Under the pieces are notes generated by a model. It saw only the letters and a program-made list of their open reading frames with translations, was not told the origin of the DNA and did no database searches. Made by a program: the position numbers and the translations under genes. Shown piece after piece: positions 41,654-53,365 of a stretch of 64,000 bases of DNA. Source of the stretch: Trissonchulus latispiculum (taxonomy: Eukaryota; Nematoda; Enoplea; Enoplida; Ironidae); assembly GCA_030248195.1 (NCBI GenBank), contig JASAND010018054.1:1-64000 (forward strand), in the 5' to 3' direction. Position 1 is the first letter of the stretch; each line of letters opens with the position of its first letter.

Positions 41654-42661
41654 GGTGGTGGTTTCCTTTTGTGTAAATTTGACCCTACAGGCTTCAATTC
41701 TTTATGAAAGTAGATGAAACTTTCCAAATATGCTATTTTGGTGCTCTTTAACATTCTCGGACCAGTCCCGCATTTTTAGGTGAAAAGATGAAAAATTTTC
41801 GATTTTTGGCATAATACTCTCAGTAGGTAATCGATACATCAGGTTGGTTGTTATGGATGGAAAGAGGGTACAAAAACGAACATTTTTGCTTTTACAACCT
41901 TTGAGCTAACTCTCAGTGTTAAGTCAGTATAAGCCAAAAACGATTTTTGGGGTCAAAAAACGGCCATTTTCGAAAAAATCAGTTTTTTCAAAATAACTGC
42001 TAAATGCTACGAACAATTTTCGGTTATTTATACTCAATCAATACGCGGTCAAATTGCCCATTTTATCAGTGCCTATTAGCTGAGATTCGTTGCTTTAAGC
42101 TAGAGATTTGGCCGAAAAACCATTTTGGCAAAAACTGCGATTATTTTGTTTTAAACAGCGTTTTCTCAAAAACTACCTAATGGATTCGCGTGATCTTTGC
42201 CAGAATGAAAATTCGCACTATTGCGGAGGGACTTTTTTCTGGGTTTGAGTTAAAACGTCTCCAGTTGCGAGAAAACTGAATACGAAGTTGCGAAATTTCG
42301 TGTCACCGCACATTTCCCGGATTTTCTGGAGTATTGAGGCTTGTTGAGCCAAATCCAAAAAATGTCCCTCGGTCCATATGTCCTTCATACCATGGCACAA
42401 GAAAAAATTTTGGCCGATTCTACCGTTTTGAGAATCAATGTTCAAAAATTTTTCGTCTATATTTAGCCTGTCAGATGTCAGCGTGTCAGAACATTTTTGC
42501 TAGTTTTGTGCTGATTTTGCTGGTTTCATAAGCTGATGTGAATCTGCAGATTCTAAGCTTTAAAACGATGTATAAAGCTCTTTCCAACTCTCAAAATTGC
42601 GAAAGTTATAGCGTTTCAAAAAAATCACGACAAAAGCACTGCACAAAAGGACACCACCACC
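41654..42661. mobile_element. TTAA-flanked (piggyBac-like) ~1-kb non-autonomous element
   Basis: Inverted termini GGTGGTGGTTTCCTTTTGTG (41654-41673) and its counterpart at 42642-42661 match at 19 of 20 positions. TTAA lies directly outside both (41650-41653 and 42662-42665). The 1,008-bp body is non-coding. Part of its interior (about 41713-41900) is repeated in diverged form at about 47950-48125, to the right of the satellite array. Confidence 0.8.
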
Positions 42662-42665
42662 TTAA

Positions 42666-43489
42666 AACGGTTCATTTTAACTCTACTCTACTCTACTCTA
42701 CTCTACCCTAGTCTACTCTACCCTTTCCTTAAAAAGGTCCTAAGGTATCTTTGCTATGAGGTCAAAGTTAAGCTTCAGAGAGCTGTCTATGGGGTTGTAA
42801 AGGTAGTGCTGGCTATTGCGTGACGACCCGCCCGAATATACTAACGGCACAACTCTAGCTCTCTCTGTGACACATCTGCTTTCTCGCACTCTATCCCTTG
42901 CCAATAATTTAATTAAGTCACCTGCGGGTGAAGAAACTGCTGAAGTGCGTAGCTGGTGAACAAATCTTTACGATTCGTTCCCCTTAAGAGCTACAGGTAA
43001 TTGTAAATACTGCTAATTGATGTCAGTAAATTCATTGCTAAGCTGGCTTGAATCCTATCTGGTGTGCACTAACTGGAGTAACGAAACAATCACCAAAGAC
43101 ACGCTGCCATTATCGCAAACTTGTCTACAATGTTTGGCATTATTGTTTATAAACTTGATAAATAAACTGGTTTCTGTCACCTACATCTGCTTGTCAGCGT
43201 GAAGCATTTTTGCTGCTCAAATAAATCAGTTACATTTTATTTGTTAGCACCAATTCTTCCACTTTTTAAAACCATGTTCACCTGTCAAGTTTCGTGATCA
43301 AAAGCTTCATTTTGGCAGATTGGGAGACCTGCGTCCACATTATCCTTAAGAGAGAATAATAAAAATAAAACAATGAAAGGTGCCAATACGTTGATTTACC
43401 TAATACGATGCTGAACTCGTGGGGCATGCTGCGGATGAAATGAGTGACTTTTGTATTGGACAAATACTAGACATGTGGAAACGAAGTTG
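42666..43489. other. Non-coding, with a CTCTA microsatellite
   Basis: A (CTCTA)n-type repeat occupies about 42679-42724, directly beside the TTAA element. The remainder has only short unsupported open frames. Confidence 0.5.
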
Positions 43490-46400
43490 ATGCAACAAGG
43501 ACTAAAACTTCAGATTTTTCATTTTTGTCCGAAGCGATGTTCTGGAGGAGGGGATGTACTTTGGACCTTTTGGGTGAATTTACCAACTCACACGCAACTC
43601 CACTTAAGTGGGGGGGGGTTCGCCAGGTACAAAATTTTATAGCCACCAATTTCGTTCTGGCACAACAACGACTACAACTTCAGATTTTTCATTTTTGTCC
43701 GAAGCGATGTTCTGGAGGAGGGGATGTACTTTGGACCTTTTGGGTGAATTTACCAACTCACACGCAACTCCACTTAAGTGGGGGGGGGGTTCGCCAGGTA
43801 CAAAATTTTATAGCCAACAATTTCGTTCTGGCACAACAACGACTACAACTTCAGATTTTTCATTTTTGTCCGAAGCGATGTTCTGGAGGAGGGGATGTAC
43901 TTTGGACCTTTTGGGTGAATTTACCAACTCACACGCAACTCCACTTAAGTGGGGGGGGGGGGGGTTCGCCAGGTACAAAATTTTATAGCCACCAATTTCG
44001 TTCTGGCACAACAACGACTACAACTTCAGATTTTTCATTTTTGTCCGAAGCGATGTTCTGGAGGAGGGGATGTACTTTGGACCTTTTGGGTGAATTTACC
44101 AACTCACACGCAACTCCACTTAAGTGGGGGGGGTTCGCCAGGTACAAAATTTTATAGCCACCAATTTCGTTCTGGCACAACAACGACTACAACTTCAGAT
44201 TTTTCATTTTTGTCCGAAGCGATGTTCTGGAAGAGGGGATGTACTTTGGACCTTTCGGGTGAATTTACCAACTCACACGGAACTCCACTTAAGTGGGGGG
44301 GGGGGGGGGATCGCCAGGTACAAAATTTTATAGCCACCAATTTCGTTCTGGCACAACAACGACTACAACTTCAGATTTTTCATTTTTGTCCGAAGCGATG
44401 TTCTGGAGGAGGGGATGTACTTTGGACCTTTTGGGTGAATTTACCAACTCACACGCGACTCCACTTAAGTGGGGGGGGGGGGGTTCGCCAGGTACAAAAT
44501 TTTATAGCCACCAATTTCGTTCTGGCACAACAACGACTACAACTTCAGATTTTTCATTTTTGTCCGAAGCGATGTTCTGGAGGAGGGGATGTACTTTGGA
44601 CCTTTTGGGTGAATTTACCAACTCACACGCAACTCCACTTAAGTGGGGGGGGGGGGGGGGGGTTCGCCAGGTACAAAATTTTATAGCCACCAATTTCGTT
44701 CTGGCACAACAACGACTACAACTTCAGATTTTTCATTTTTGTCCGAAGCGATGTTCTGGAGGAGGGGATGTACTTTGGACCTTTTGGGTGAATTTACCAA
44801 CTCACACGCAACTCCACTTAAGTGGGGGGGGGGGTTCGCCAGGTACAAAATTTTATAGCCACCAATTTCGTTCTGGCACAACAACGACTACAACTTCAGA
44901 TTTTTCATTTTTGTCCGAAGCGATGTTCTGGAGGAGGGGATGTACTTTGGACCTTTTGGGTGAATTTACCAACTCACACGCAACTCCACTTAAGTGGGGG
45001 GGGGGGGTTCGCCAGGTACAAAATTTTATAGCCACCAATTTCGTTCTGGCACAACAACGACTACAACTTCAGATTTTTCATTTTTGTCCGAAGCGATGTT
45101 CTGGAAGAGGGGATGTACTTTGGACCTTTCGGGTGAATTTACCAACTCACACGCAACTCCACTTAAGTGGGGTGGGGGGTTCGCCAGGTACAAAATTTTA
45201 TAGCCACCAATTTCGTTCTGGCACAACAACGACTGCAACTTCAGATTTTCATTTTTGTCCGAAGCGATGTTCTGGAGGAGGGGATGTACTTTGGACCTTT
45301 TGGGTGAATTTACCAACTCACACGCAACTCCACTTAAGTGGGGGGGGGGGGTTCGCCAGGTACAAAATTTTATAGCCACCAATTTCGTTCTGGCACAACA
45401 ACGACTACAACTTCAGATTTTTCATTTTTGTCCGAAGCGATGTTCTGGAGGAGGGGATGTACTTTGGACCTTTTGGGTGAATTTACCAACTCACACGCGA
45501 CTCCACTTAAGTGGGGGGGAAGGGTTCGCCAGGTACAAAATTTTATAGCCACCAATTTCGTTCTGGCACAACAACGACTACAACTTCAGATTTTTCATTT
45601 TTGTCCGAAGCGATGTTCTGGAGGAGGGGATGTACTTTGGACCTTTTGGGTGAATTAACCAACTCACACGCAACACCACTACCGTGGGGGGGGGGTTCGC
45701 CAGGTACAAAATTTTATAGCCACCAATTTCGTTCTGGCACAACAACGACTACAACTTCAGATTTTTCATTTTTGTCCGAAGCGATGTTCTGGAGGAGGGG
45801 ATGTACTTTGGACCTTTTGGGTGAATTTACCAACTCACACGCAACTCCACTTAAGTGGGGGGGGGGGTTCGCCAGGTACAAAATTTTATAGCCACCAATT
45901 TCGTTCTGGCACAACAACGACTACAACTTCAGATTTTTCATTTTTGTCCGAAGCGATGTTCTGGAAGAGGGGATGTACTTTGGACCTTTCGGGTGAATTT
46001 ACCAACTCACACGCAACTCCACTTAAGTGGGGGGGGGGTTCGCCAGGTACAAAATTTTATAGCCACCAATTTTGTTCTGGCACAACAACGACTGCAACTT
46101 CAGATTTTCATTTTTGTCCGAAGCGATGTTCTGGAGGAGGGGATGTACTTTGGACCTTTTGGGTGAATTTACCAACTCACACGCAACTCCACTTAAGTGG
46201 GGGGGGGGGGGTTCGCCAGGTACAAAATTTTATAGCCACCAATTTCGTTCTGGCACAACAACGACTACAACTTCAGATTTTTCATTTTTGTCCGAAGCGA
46301 TGTTCTGGAAGAGGGGATGTACTTTGGACCTTTTGGGTGAATTTACCAACTCACACGCAACTCCACTTAAGTGGGGGGGGGGGTTCGCCAGGTACAAAAT

Positions 46401-47807
46401 TTTATAGCCACCAATTTCGTTCTGGCACAACAACGACTACAACTTCAGATTTTTCATTTTTGTCCGAAGCGATGTTCTGGAGGAGGGGATGTACTTTGGA
46501 CCTTTTGGGTGAATTTACCAACTCACACGCGACTCCACTTAAGTGGGGGGGAAGGGTTCGCCAGGTACAAAATTTTATAGCCACCAATTTCGTTCTGGCA
46601 CAACAACGACTACAACTTCAGATTTTTCATTTTTGTCCGAAGCGATGTTCTGGAGGAGGGGATGTACTTTGGACCTTTTGGGTGAATTTACCAACTCACA
46701 CGCAACTCCACTTAAGTGGGGGGGGGGGGGTTCGCCAGGTACAAAATTTTATAGCCACCAATTTCGTTCTGGCACAACAACGACTACAACTTCAGATTTT
46801 TCATTTTTGTCCGAAGCGATGTTCTGGAGGAGGGGATGTACTTTGGACCTTTTGGGTGAATTTACCAACTCACACGCAACTCCACTTAAGTGGGGGGGGG
46901 TTCGCCAGGTACAAAATTTTATAGCCACCAATTTCGTTCTGGCACAACAACGACTACAACTTCAGATTTTTCATTTTTGTCCGAAGCGATGTTCTGGAGG
47001 AGGGGATGTACTTTGGACCTTTTGGGTGAATTTACCAACTCACACGCAACTCCACTTAAGTGGGGGGGGGGTTCGCCAGGTACAAAATTTTATAGCCACC
47101 AATTTCGTTCTGGCACAACAACGACTACAACTTCAGATTTTTCATTTTTGTCCGAAGCGATGTTCTGGAAGAGGGGATGTACTTTGGACCTTTCGGGTGA
47201 ATTTACCAACTCACACGCAACTCCACTTAAGTGGGGGGGGGGGGGTTTCGCCAGGTACAAAATTTTATAGACACCAATTTCGTTCTGGCACAACAACGAC
47301 TACAACTTCAGATTTTTCATTTTTGTCCGAAGCGATGTTCTGGAGGAGGGGATGTACTTTGGACCTTTTGGGTGAATTTACCAACTCACACGCAACTCCA
47401 CTTAAGTGGGGGGGGGGGGTTCGCCAGGTACAAAATTTTATAGCCACCAATTTCGTTCTGGCACAACAACGACTACAACTTCAGATTTTTCATTTTTGTC
47501 CGAAGCGATGTTCTGGAAGAGGGGATGTACTTTGGACCTTTCGGGTGAATTTACCAACTCACACGCAACTCCACTTAAGTGGGGGGGGGGGGGTTCGCCA
47601 GGTACAAAATTTTATAGCCACCAATTTCGTTCTGGCACAACAACGACTACAACTTCAGATTTTTCATTTTTGTCCGAAGCGATGTTCTGGAGGAGGGGAT
47701 GTACTTTGGACCTTTTGGGTGAATTTACCAACTCACACGCAACTCCACTTAAGTGGGGGGGGGGGGGTTCGCCAGGTACAAAATTTTATAGCCACCAATT
47801 TCGTTCT
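43490..47807 (+). repeat. Satellite array, about 25 copies of a ~172-bp unit
   Basis: Near-identical head-to-tail units. Each has a palindrome CCACTTAAGTGG running into a G-tract of about 8-18 bases, then TTCGCCAGGTACAAAATTTT and a conserved remainder. Junctions fall from 43620 to 47770 with a mean spacing of about 173 bp. The G-tract varies most. Diagnostic variants (GAAGAG with CTTTCGGG, GACTGCAAC with a 1-bp deletion, GCGACTCC, GGGGGAAGGG) recur in the same order, showing block duplication. Long open frames across the array, up to 425 codons, arise because the unit has few stops and the G-tract changes phase. They are not genes. Confidence 0.95.
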
Positions 47808-47879
47808 TTGTCGGGTATAATATACTCTCATATGTGTTCAAAAAGAAGACAAATTTTTAAAGTTCAGGGTCAATCCAGT

Positions 47880-48250
47880 TAAGAGATATTGCAGTTCATA
47901 TCCCTACAATTTAGTATTTACGCCACCATGTCTCGCTGAGGGCCTCAAAGGTCTTTCAAATATATTATTTTGGTGCACTTGAACATTCTGAGACTAGCCC
48001 CGCATTTTTAGGTGAAAACATAAGAAACTTTTGGTTTTTGCCATTATTCTCAGAGTATGTAGTCGATATACTGGACTGGTTGTTATGGCCAGAAAGAGGA
48101 ACCAAAAATAAACATTTATGCTTTTACTTGAACAAAATATTCGATTATGAGCTTTTGTGCTCAAAATGTCTTAGCAAATTTTCTCATCTGAAAACAGAAA
48201 GAATGACAGAAGAACGAAGACAATCGCCACCTGTTAAAGATATACTTATC
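47880..48250. repeat. Diverged copy of the TTAA-type element right of the satellite
   Basis: Positions 47950-48125 align with 41713-41900 (for example CCGCATTTTTAGGTGAAAA shared almost exactly). The right edge near 48230 reads CGCCACCTGTTAA, like the CACCACCTTAA terminus of the intact copy. A short open frame at 48038-48253 lies inside and is considered repeat-derived. Confidence 0.55.
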
Positions 48251-49950
48251 TAAGAGAATTTTAGTTCAAAAATACATCATTCAATAAAAATAATTGCACC
48301 TTTGACTGCATACAAATAAATAAAACTGATTTGTTCGACCGCCTTCGTATATGAAACTTGTTGGTCACATCAGATATGGAGGAACACGCGCACTTGAGAT
48401 CGCTTATAGCAGCGTTCGTCGTTTCCAGTGTAGGCGAAACTGTCACTGCCAGTGATATATTTAGCAAATTCACGTGTCTACACCCTGGACATCGACTTTT
48501 GTTACAAGGTGGCAGATTTCTGATTGCTTTCAGGCATGAGATAAGTACAGTTTATCAACACTGCCATTTTTATCTAAACAGAAACGGAAAGTATTGCTAT
48601 CATGTCTATGGGTACCCGCCCGGGAACCGCCATTATTTGCCAGAGGCTTTGAATTTGCGGCGCTCAAAGAAGAATTTGAGGACACGGATGCAGCCGTTGT
48701 GTACAGTCGCAATATATTGCTGACAGGCTTGTTAAGAACTGTGAATGTAAAACATTTAGCAAGGTTCCACATCTGTAGTAAGGCTGTTGTCTTTTTCTGG
48801 TTTGTCAAGATGTTTGGGATAAGGTTTTCAGCTTTGTCAGACAAATTCAAAGATCGACTCATGCAACGATGGGTCATTCAGGTGCGGACCTGAATGGATT
48901 TGAGGCCGGACATAAATTGTATGGACATTGTCGTTTGAGGATCTAGCAAAGTTTCAACAGCTCAACTTTGTGAATTTATCAATTGTGTATTTCTCGACTT
49001 TCATTTCCTAATTCCGGAATATAATGAGGGTTGGGAAAACAGGCGGCATGATAGCGGAGTCAATGCAGAACAGCCATTGCCAGAAGTAGTATTTGCAAAG
49101 TTTAGAGATCCAAACATTCAGAGCATCTACAAGGTATTTTTTTACTAAGTCTAGTGTTGCACGTTGTTGGCTAGCGCGGCCAGTGTGACCAAGCCGAAAT
49201 CTCCGGCGATTTGGTCTGCCATCAGGGTATTTTTATGGTGTTTCACTGAAAGGGGACTTCCCGGGGAGGGGGCTGGCCCTCGGGGAACACATTTTCGCGG
49301 GAGAGGTTTTTGCTAAAATGTGCCAAAAATTTTCGTTCGTATTTTGCATGAAGAGATGTCAAAAAGATTCAAATATGCCTGTATTTAGTCTAAAAATAGT
49401 AAGTTATGGGCAAAAATATCCGACAAAGCTGAAAAATGATTGAAAGTTTGCCCCGGCACCCAAAAAGCTCGGGAGTGGATTCCGTAAGGGTTGATTTCGG
49501 GCGGGTGGGAAGTAATTTTGGCCTAGGAAGATCAATTTTGGGCGGCCGTTACTGAGTGAAAAATACTCTGGGCCATTGGTTTTGAGGTATTGACCTTAGA
49601 TTAAACTTTGGCTTAGTCTGATTTATTTGTTTTTAGCTGACGATTCATGAGTATTGCAATTACTTTCCTGTTCCTCCACTGACATGCAACAAGGCATTCT
49701 TTACTTTCTTAACTATGAAGTTTTATTTAAATAAAAATTTAAGGTTTGTATAATCTGATCATGGATACCTTCACGCCAATTTCAAGACATCTGAACTGAA
49801 AACGATATATCAATCACTCTTGAAAATTCCAAGCTTGTTATGAACAACCTGACTAGCACGCGAATTTTTGCACTCCTTTAATTTACTTGACGAATAATCT
49901 TAAGGTTCTGCATGCGTGCATACGGGAGGCTTACAATTCACATGTTTTAT
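48251..49950 (+). other. Possible exons of an unidentified gene (plus strand)
   Basis: Two stretches look coding. About 48375-48510 is open from MEEHAHLRSLI to HPGHRLLLQG. About 48960-49133 is open for some 55 codons, ending PEVVFAKFRDPNIQSIYK right at a GTATTT donor-like site. No family was recognised and they could not be joined. The rest, to about 49950, is non-coding. Confidence 0.2.
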
Positions 49951-49959
49951 TATTTTAAA

Positions 49960-50300
49960 AATGTGGCAAATTTGAAACTTTAAGTTGGTAAGGGGTGACC
50001 AAGGGGAACAAAAAATTGTTGTCAATGGCTTCGCAGAAAACTCGCATACAGGGGTTTTTTGGACGCTGAGCACAGATCTTTAATCTGTTTTTCGACTCAG
50101 CTTTTCGCTAACTCAGAGTAGGCTTATTTCTTAAGCTTAGAATACAATTAAATGAAAAGCAGAATCGAAAACAGATTTCAGATACATACTCAGCCCCCCA
50201 GGAAATCCATGTATATCAGTTTCTACAAAGTCCAAAAGGGTCCCTCTTACAAACTGAAAACTTAAAATACTTTAAAAATTTTAAAATTTTTAAAAGTTTG
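49960..50300. mobile_element. Degraded foldback element, relative of 38670-39308
   Basis: The left arm contains TTGGTAAGGGGTGACCAAGG (about 49985) and GCTTTTCGCTAACTCAGA. The right arm carries diverged inverted counterparts up to an AT-rich AAATTTTAAAATTTT tract near 50270-50300. The same sequence blocks in the same order occur in the intact 639-bp element. No TSD is recognisable, so this copy is old. Confidence 0.65.
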
Positions 50301-52505
50301 AATTCATCTGCTTCAATAACCACCATTCTCCAGAAAGCACCCATGCAAAATTTTAAGGATGTTAGTCGAAACCTCACAGTTAGGGAATGGGGGAGAACTC
50401 CCTCAACGACTGTCCCCCTGGATTATTATCATTACTTCACTGTAGTATTAATTAACATAAATCAGACCCAATTGTCCTCTGCGGTGCCTATGGAAATTAC
50501 GGTCCCTCCCCATACTCACCATTTGGATGCTTATTGCTGAATTCGGCTCAAATACCATTTATGACGACTTGCTATCCTGCCAAATTTACTGCTCATTTTT
50601 ATGGTGCCATTCCCTGTTTGCTCTGCCCCGATGTCTCCGTTTTACTGGACTATGATGATGTCCTTCAATGATTTCAATTCAGTCGCCCTTCAATGAAGCT
50701 CTGAATGATTTCGCTGTCAGACGATGGGTAGTCCGTCTGTTTCTCCCTCCACCACTGATCCAATATGAAGAAACAAAATATTAAGAAGAATAATTTTGGT
50801 GGAAAATTGGAAGTTTTTCTTTGTTGGTTTCTTTTTATTGTCTATTTTGTCTTGTCATGTACAGCATAATATGGGTATTCGGCGCTTTGACTCTTGTTCT
50901 AAAAAATCTAACCTCATTTACTTATTTAAAACAATCATTTAACATTTTAATATTCTTAGATTTTACCTCAAATTTAACTTTGTATCTTGACTTACTTTGA
51001 AACTTAGCTTATATTAAGATCATTCAAAACTAAATTTTTACCTTTTCAAAGGATTTGCATTCTTCTATTTTAAAAATTTTTTTACATTCCAAATTGACAT
51101 GCCTTGTATAATTGCCCATAATAATTTTTTGCCTTAAATTTTAAGTGTTTTCCTTTTTGCTTTCGTATTGTTGCTTTTTGTTAACCAAAAACGTCTTATA
51201 TAGCTCTTTCCAAATTCTCTCTTTCTTCTCAATTTTTCACCTTGCTTATGTAAAAGGAAGCGCCGCCTTTTGAGAGATTTATTCTGTCAAAGCTCCCCCT
51301 CCCAATTTGCCACAATTTTTTTGTCGGCTGTATGCGGGGATGCCCTTATATGCCAGTTTTTTGTTACTCCTTATCGGTCTGAACAATGTCGGGCCGTTAG
51401 GATCTTCCTTTCCTGAATTGCGCGCAGTAGGTCATCCTGCACAGAGGGGCAAACCTAAGTTTCAAACGCTTTTCTATTTTATGATTCCCTTCATTCCTTT
51501 CCTCTATATATAGAGTCAAAATTTACCGTCGCGTATTGTTGGGCTTGAGAAGATGTTTGTGCACAGTACTCCATGGAGCAGCATGCTAGAGAAGTGCTCA
51601 GGCAGTGGGAGCAAAATAGGTGCACTGCATACTGCCTTAAGGTGTCACACCATGCGCCAGACACGTGTTGGAGATGATTTTAATGAAAGGGGTGAGCCGG
51701 CGGCACAACAAAAATGCGGGATGTATAACGTAAAACGGTCGGGTTCTCTCCCTTAAATTTCTCTAAAAATGCACCACGTTCAGCACGATCTGGACTGCTT
51801 TACCAAGAGCTTATGATATTAAGATTAAGACGCTAACTTTCAAATACTAATACTAATACGTGAAATATTCCTTATATTTTCGTGGTAATTCAAAGTAAAC
51901 GGTGGAGCAAAATATAACTTAGCTTATCAACTAGTTTTTCAAGGTAGAGAATTATGTATTCGAAAAGAGGAGTTAGTGCTGGTGTCATCAGTTATAAAGT
52001 GGGTAGCTGGGGTTGGTGCTATCTTCCCCTTGTTTTGGCAGCTGAGAATATTACGTTTGTGTTCGGTACTGGTTTTGGTTCAAGTTGAAGTATTTTCAGT
52101 ATTTCTTTATAGATCATTTGGAGATGTTTAATGTGATTTTGTAAATTCAAGTAAAGTATCGTGTTCTAAAGTTTTACTTAGCCTCTTTTACCAGCGAGGC
52201 ACGAGAGGAGATTCCCTGGGCATACACTACCGAATTGTGAACCTGCAGTAAAGTCAACAACAGTTTATTCAGCATATTACATTGGTGAACGACATTTCTT
52301 TAATTACATGACAATATTTAAGCAATAGCTTTTCAGACCTCACATTAAGGTTATTTATGATCATTAAGGTCATTATTTGTGAACAAATAGAGAGCTGGAA
52401 CATTAGGTGAAAGATTAAAACTGTCAAAACTAAGCTACAGCTTTACATTTAGTAGGAGGGTAGGCAGGAGTGCAGGGGCTGCCAGTTTTATTGAATCAAA
52501 AACGG
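50301..52505. other. Intergenic, nothing recognised
   Basis: About 2.2 kb of AT-rich sequence. Open frames at 50298-50540, 51307-51513 and 51553-51756 show no recognisable domain and lack supportive context. Confidence 0.4.
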
Positions 52506-52700
52506 CACACGGAGACATAGCGATTGTCAAACTTTACCCTGTTGTTGCTGAAGAAGGAAGCAATGTTCACCACACGGAGACATAGCGATTGTCAAACTTT
52601 ACCCTGTTGTTGCTGAAGACGGAAGCAATGTTCACCACACGGAGACATAGCGATTGTCAAACTTTATCCTGTTGTTGCTGAAGAAGGAAGCAATGTTTAA
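52506..52700. repeat. Three tandem copies of a 65-bp unit
   Basis: Units start at 52506, 52571 and 52636 with CACACGGAGACATAGCG and differ by only a few bases. The first copy continues an open frame from about 52475 (GAASFIESKTAHGDIAIVKL). The unit may therefore derive from a former exon that was triplicated, since 65 bp is not a multiple of three. Confidence 0.85.
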
Positions 52701-52870
52701 CACTTTTCGGATTTAGAACCAGTAACAGTGGCAACATGGCAGGTAACATTGATGTGATGCAAACAGAAACTCCTGTGATAAAACCATTTTGGTCCTGTTA
52801 AATGTCAGTCTTTCACGTGTAGTAACTCCGAAAGGTTGAAAATCAGCTCAATAAACTAGTTTCAAAGTCC
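52701..52870. other. Short non-coding stretch
   Basis: No gene or repeat recognised between the 65-bp tandem repeat and the tRNA-like fragment. Confidence 0.3.
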
Positions 52871-52899
52871 GGGGGCGGGACTCATTGGTAGAGCACTCT
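52871..52899 (+). pseudogene. tRNA-like 5' fragment
   Basis: GGGGGCGGGACTCATTGGTA followed by GAGCACTC resembles the acceptor strand and D-arm with A-box of a tRNA (alanine type most similar). No anticodon arm or B-box follows. A TTAA-type element end begins about 9 bp later. It could be a truncated tRNA or a SINE head. Confidence 0.35.
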
Positions 52900-52907
52900 A
52901 GTAAAAA

Positions 52908-53365
52908 TCCAAAGGAATCACCACCGTAAATAGGAAATTTTGAATTTCTATAACTTTTTTATGCCAGGCCTAAATCATCTAAAATTTTAACAGCTTTCGT
53001 TAGACCCGAGGAGTTATCACAGCTATCATTTTGAGCGAAAGTAGAATTTTGGAATCTGGTAAAAGAACACCTTAAATATTAAAATATGTCCATTTAGAAT
53101 AACTGTTTTACAGAACTCAGAACTGTTTTTTCTTCGATTTACTTTCGTAAAACGGTTCAGCTCATCATGAGCTTTAAAACGATGTTTTTAGACACTATAT
53201 TTAATAAAAAAACTAAAGGATACTTTAACTAGTAAGACACCTTTGAGGCAAGCTCTGGCACAATATCACCGACCGGACATGCACGGCCACACAGACAGCA
53301 ACTGAAATTAAACTGAATTAACTCAAGCTCTTTTTCCAATTTTTAAGGTGGTGATTCCTTTTGGA
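52908..53365. repeat. Two inward-facing TTAA-element termini
   Basis: TCCAAAGGAATCACCACC at 52908-52925 and GGTGGTGATTCCTTTTGGA at 53347-53365 are inverted copies related to the terminus of 41654-42661. The second is preceded by TTAA (53343-53346). The GGTGGTG ends face each other across 421 bp, so each would belong to an element extending away from that gap. Complete partners were not found. Confidence 0.5.

Noticed and set aside
43490..47807. CRISPR array
   Set aside because: Units are contiguous ~172-bp satellite repeats without spacers, in a eukaryotic genome.
43525..47882. Long open frames of 100-425 codons on both strands in the satellite
   Set aside because: They follow the repeat unit, change phase with G-tract length and encode the same satellite translation in several frames. 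No start or codon evidence supports a gene.
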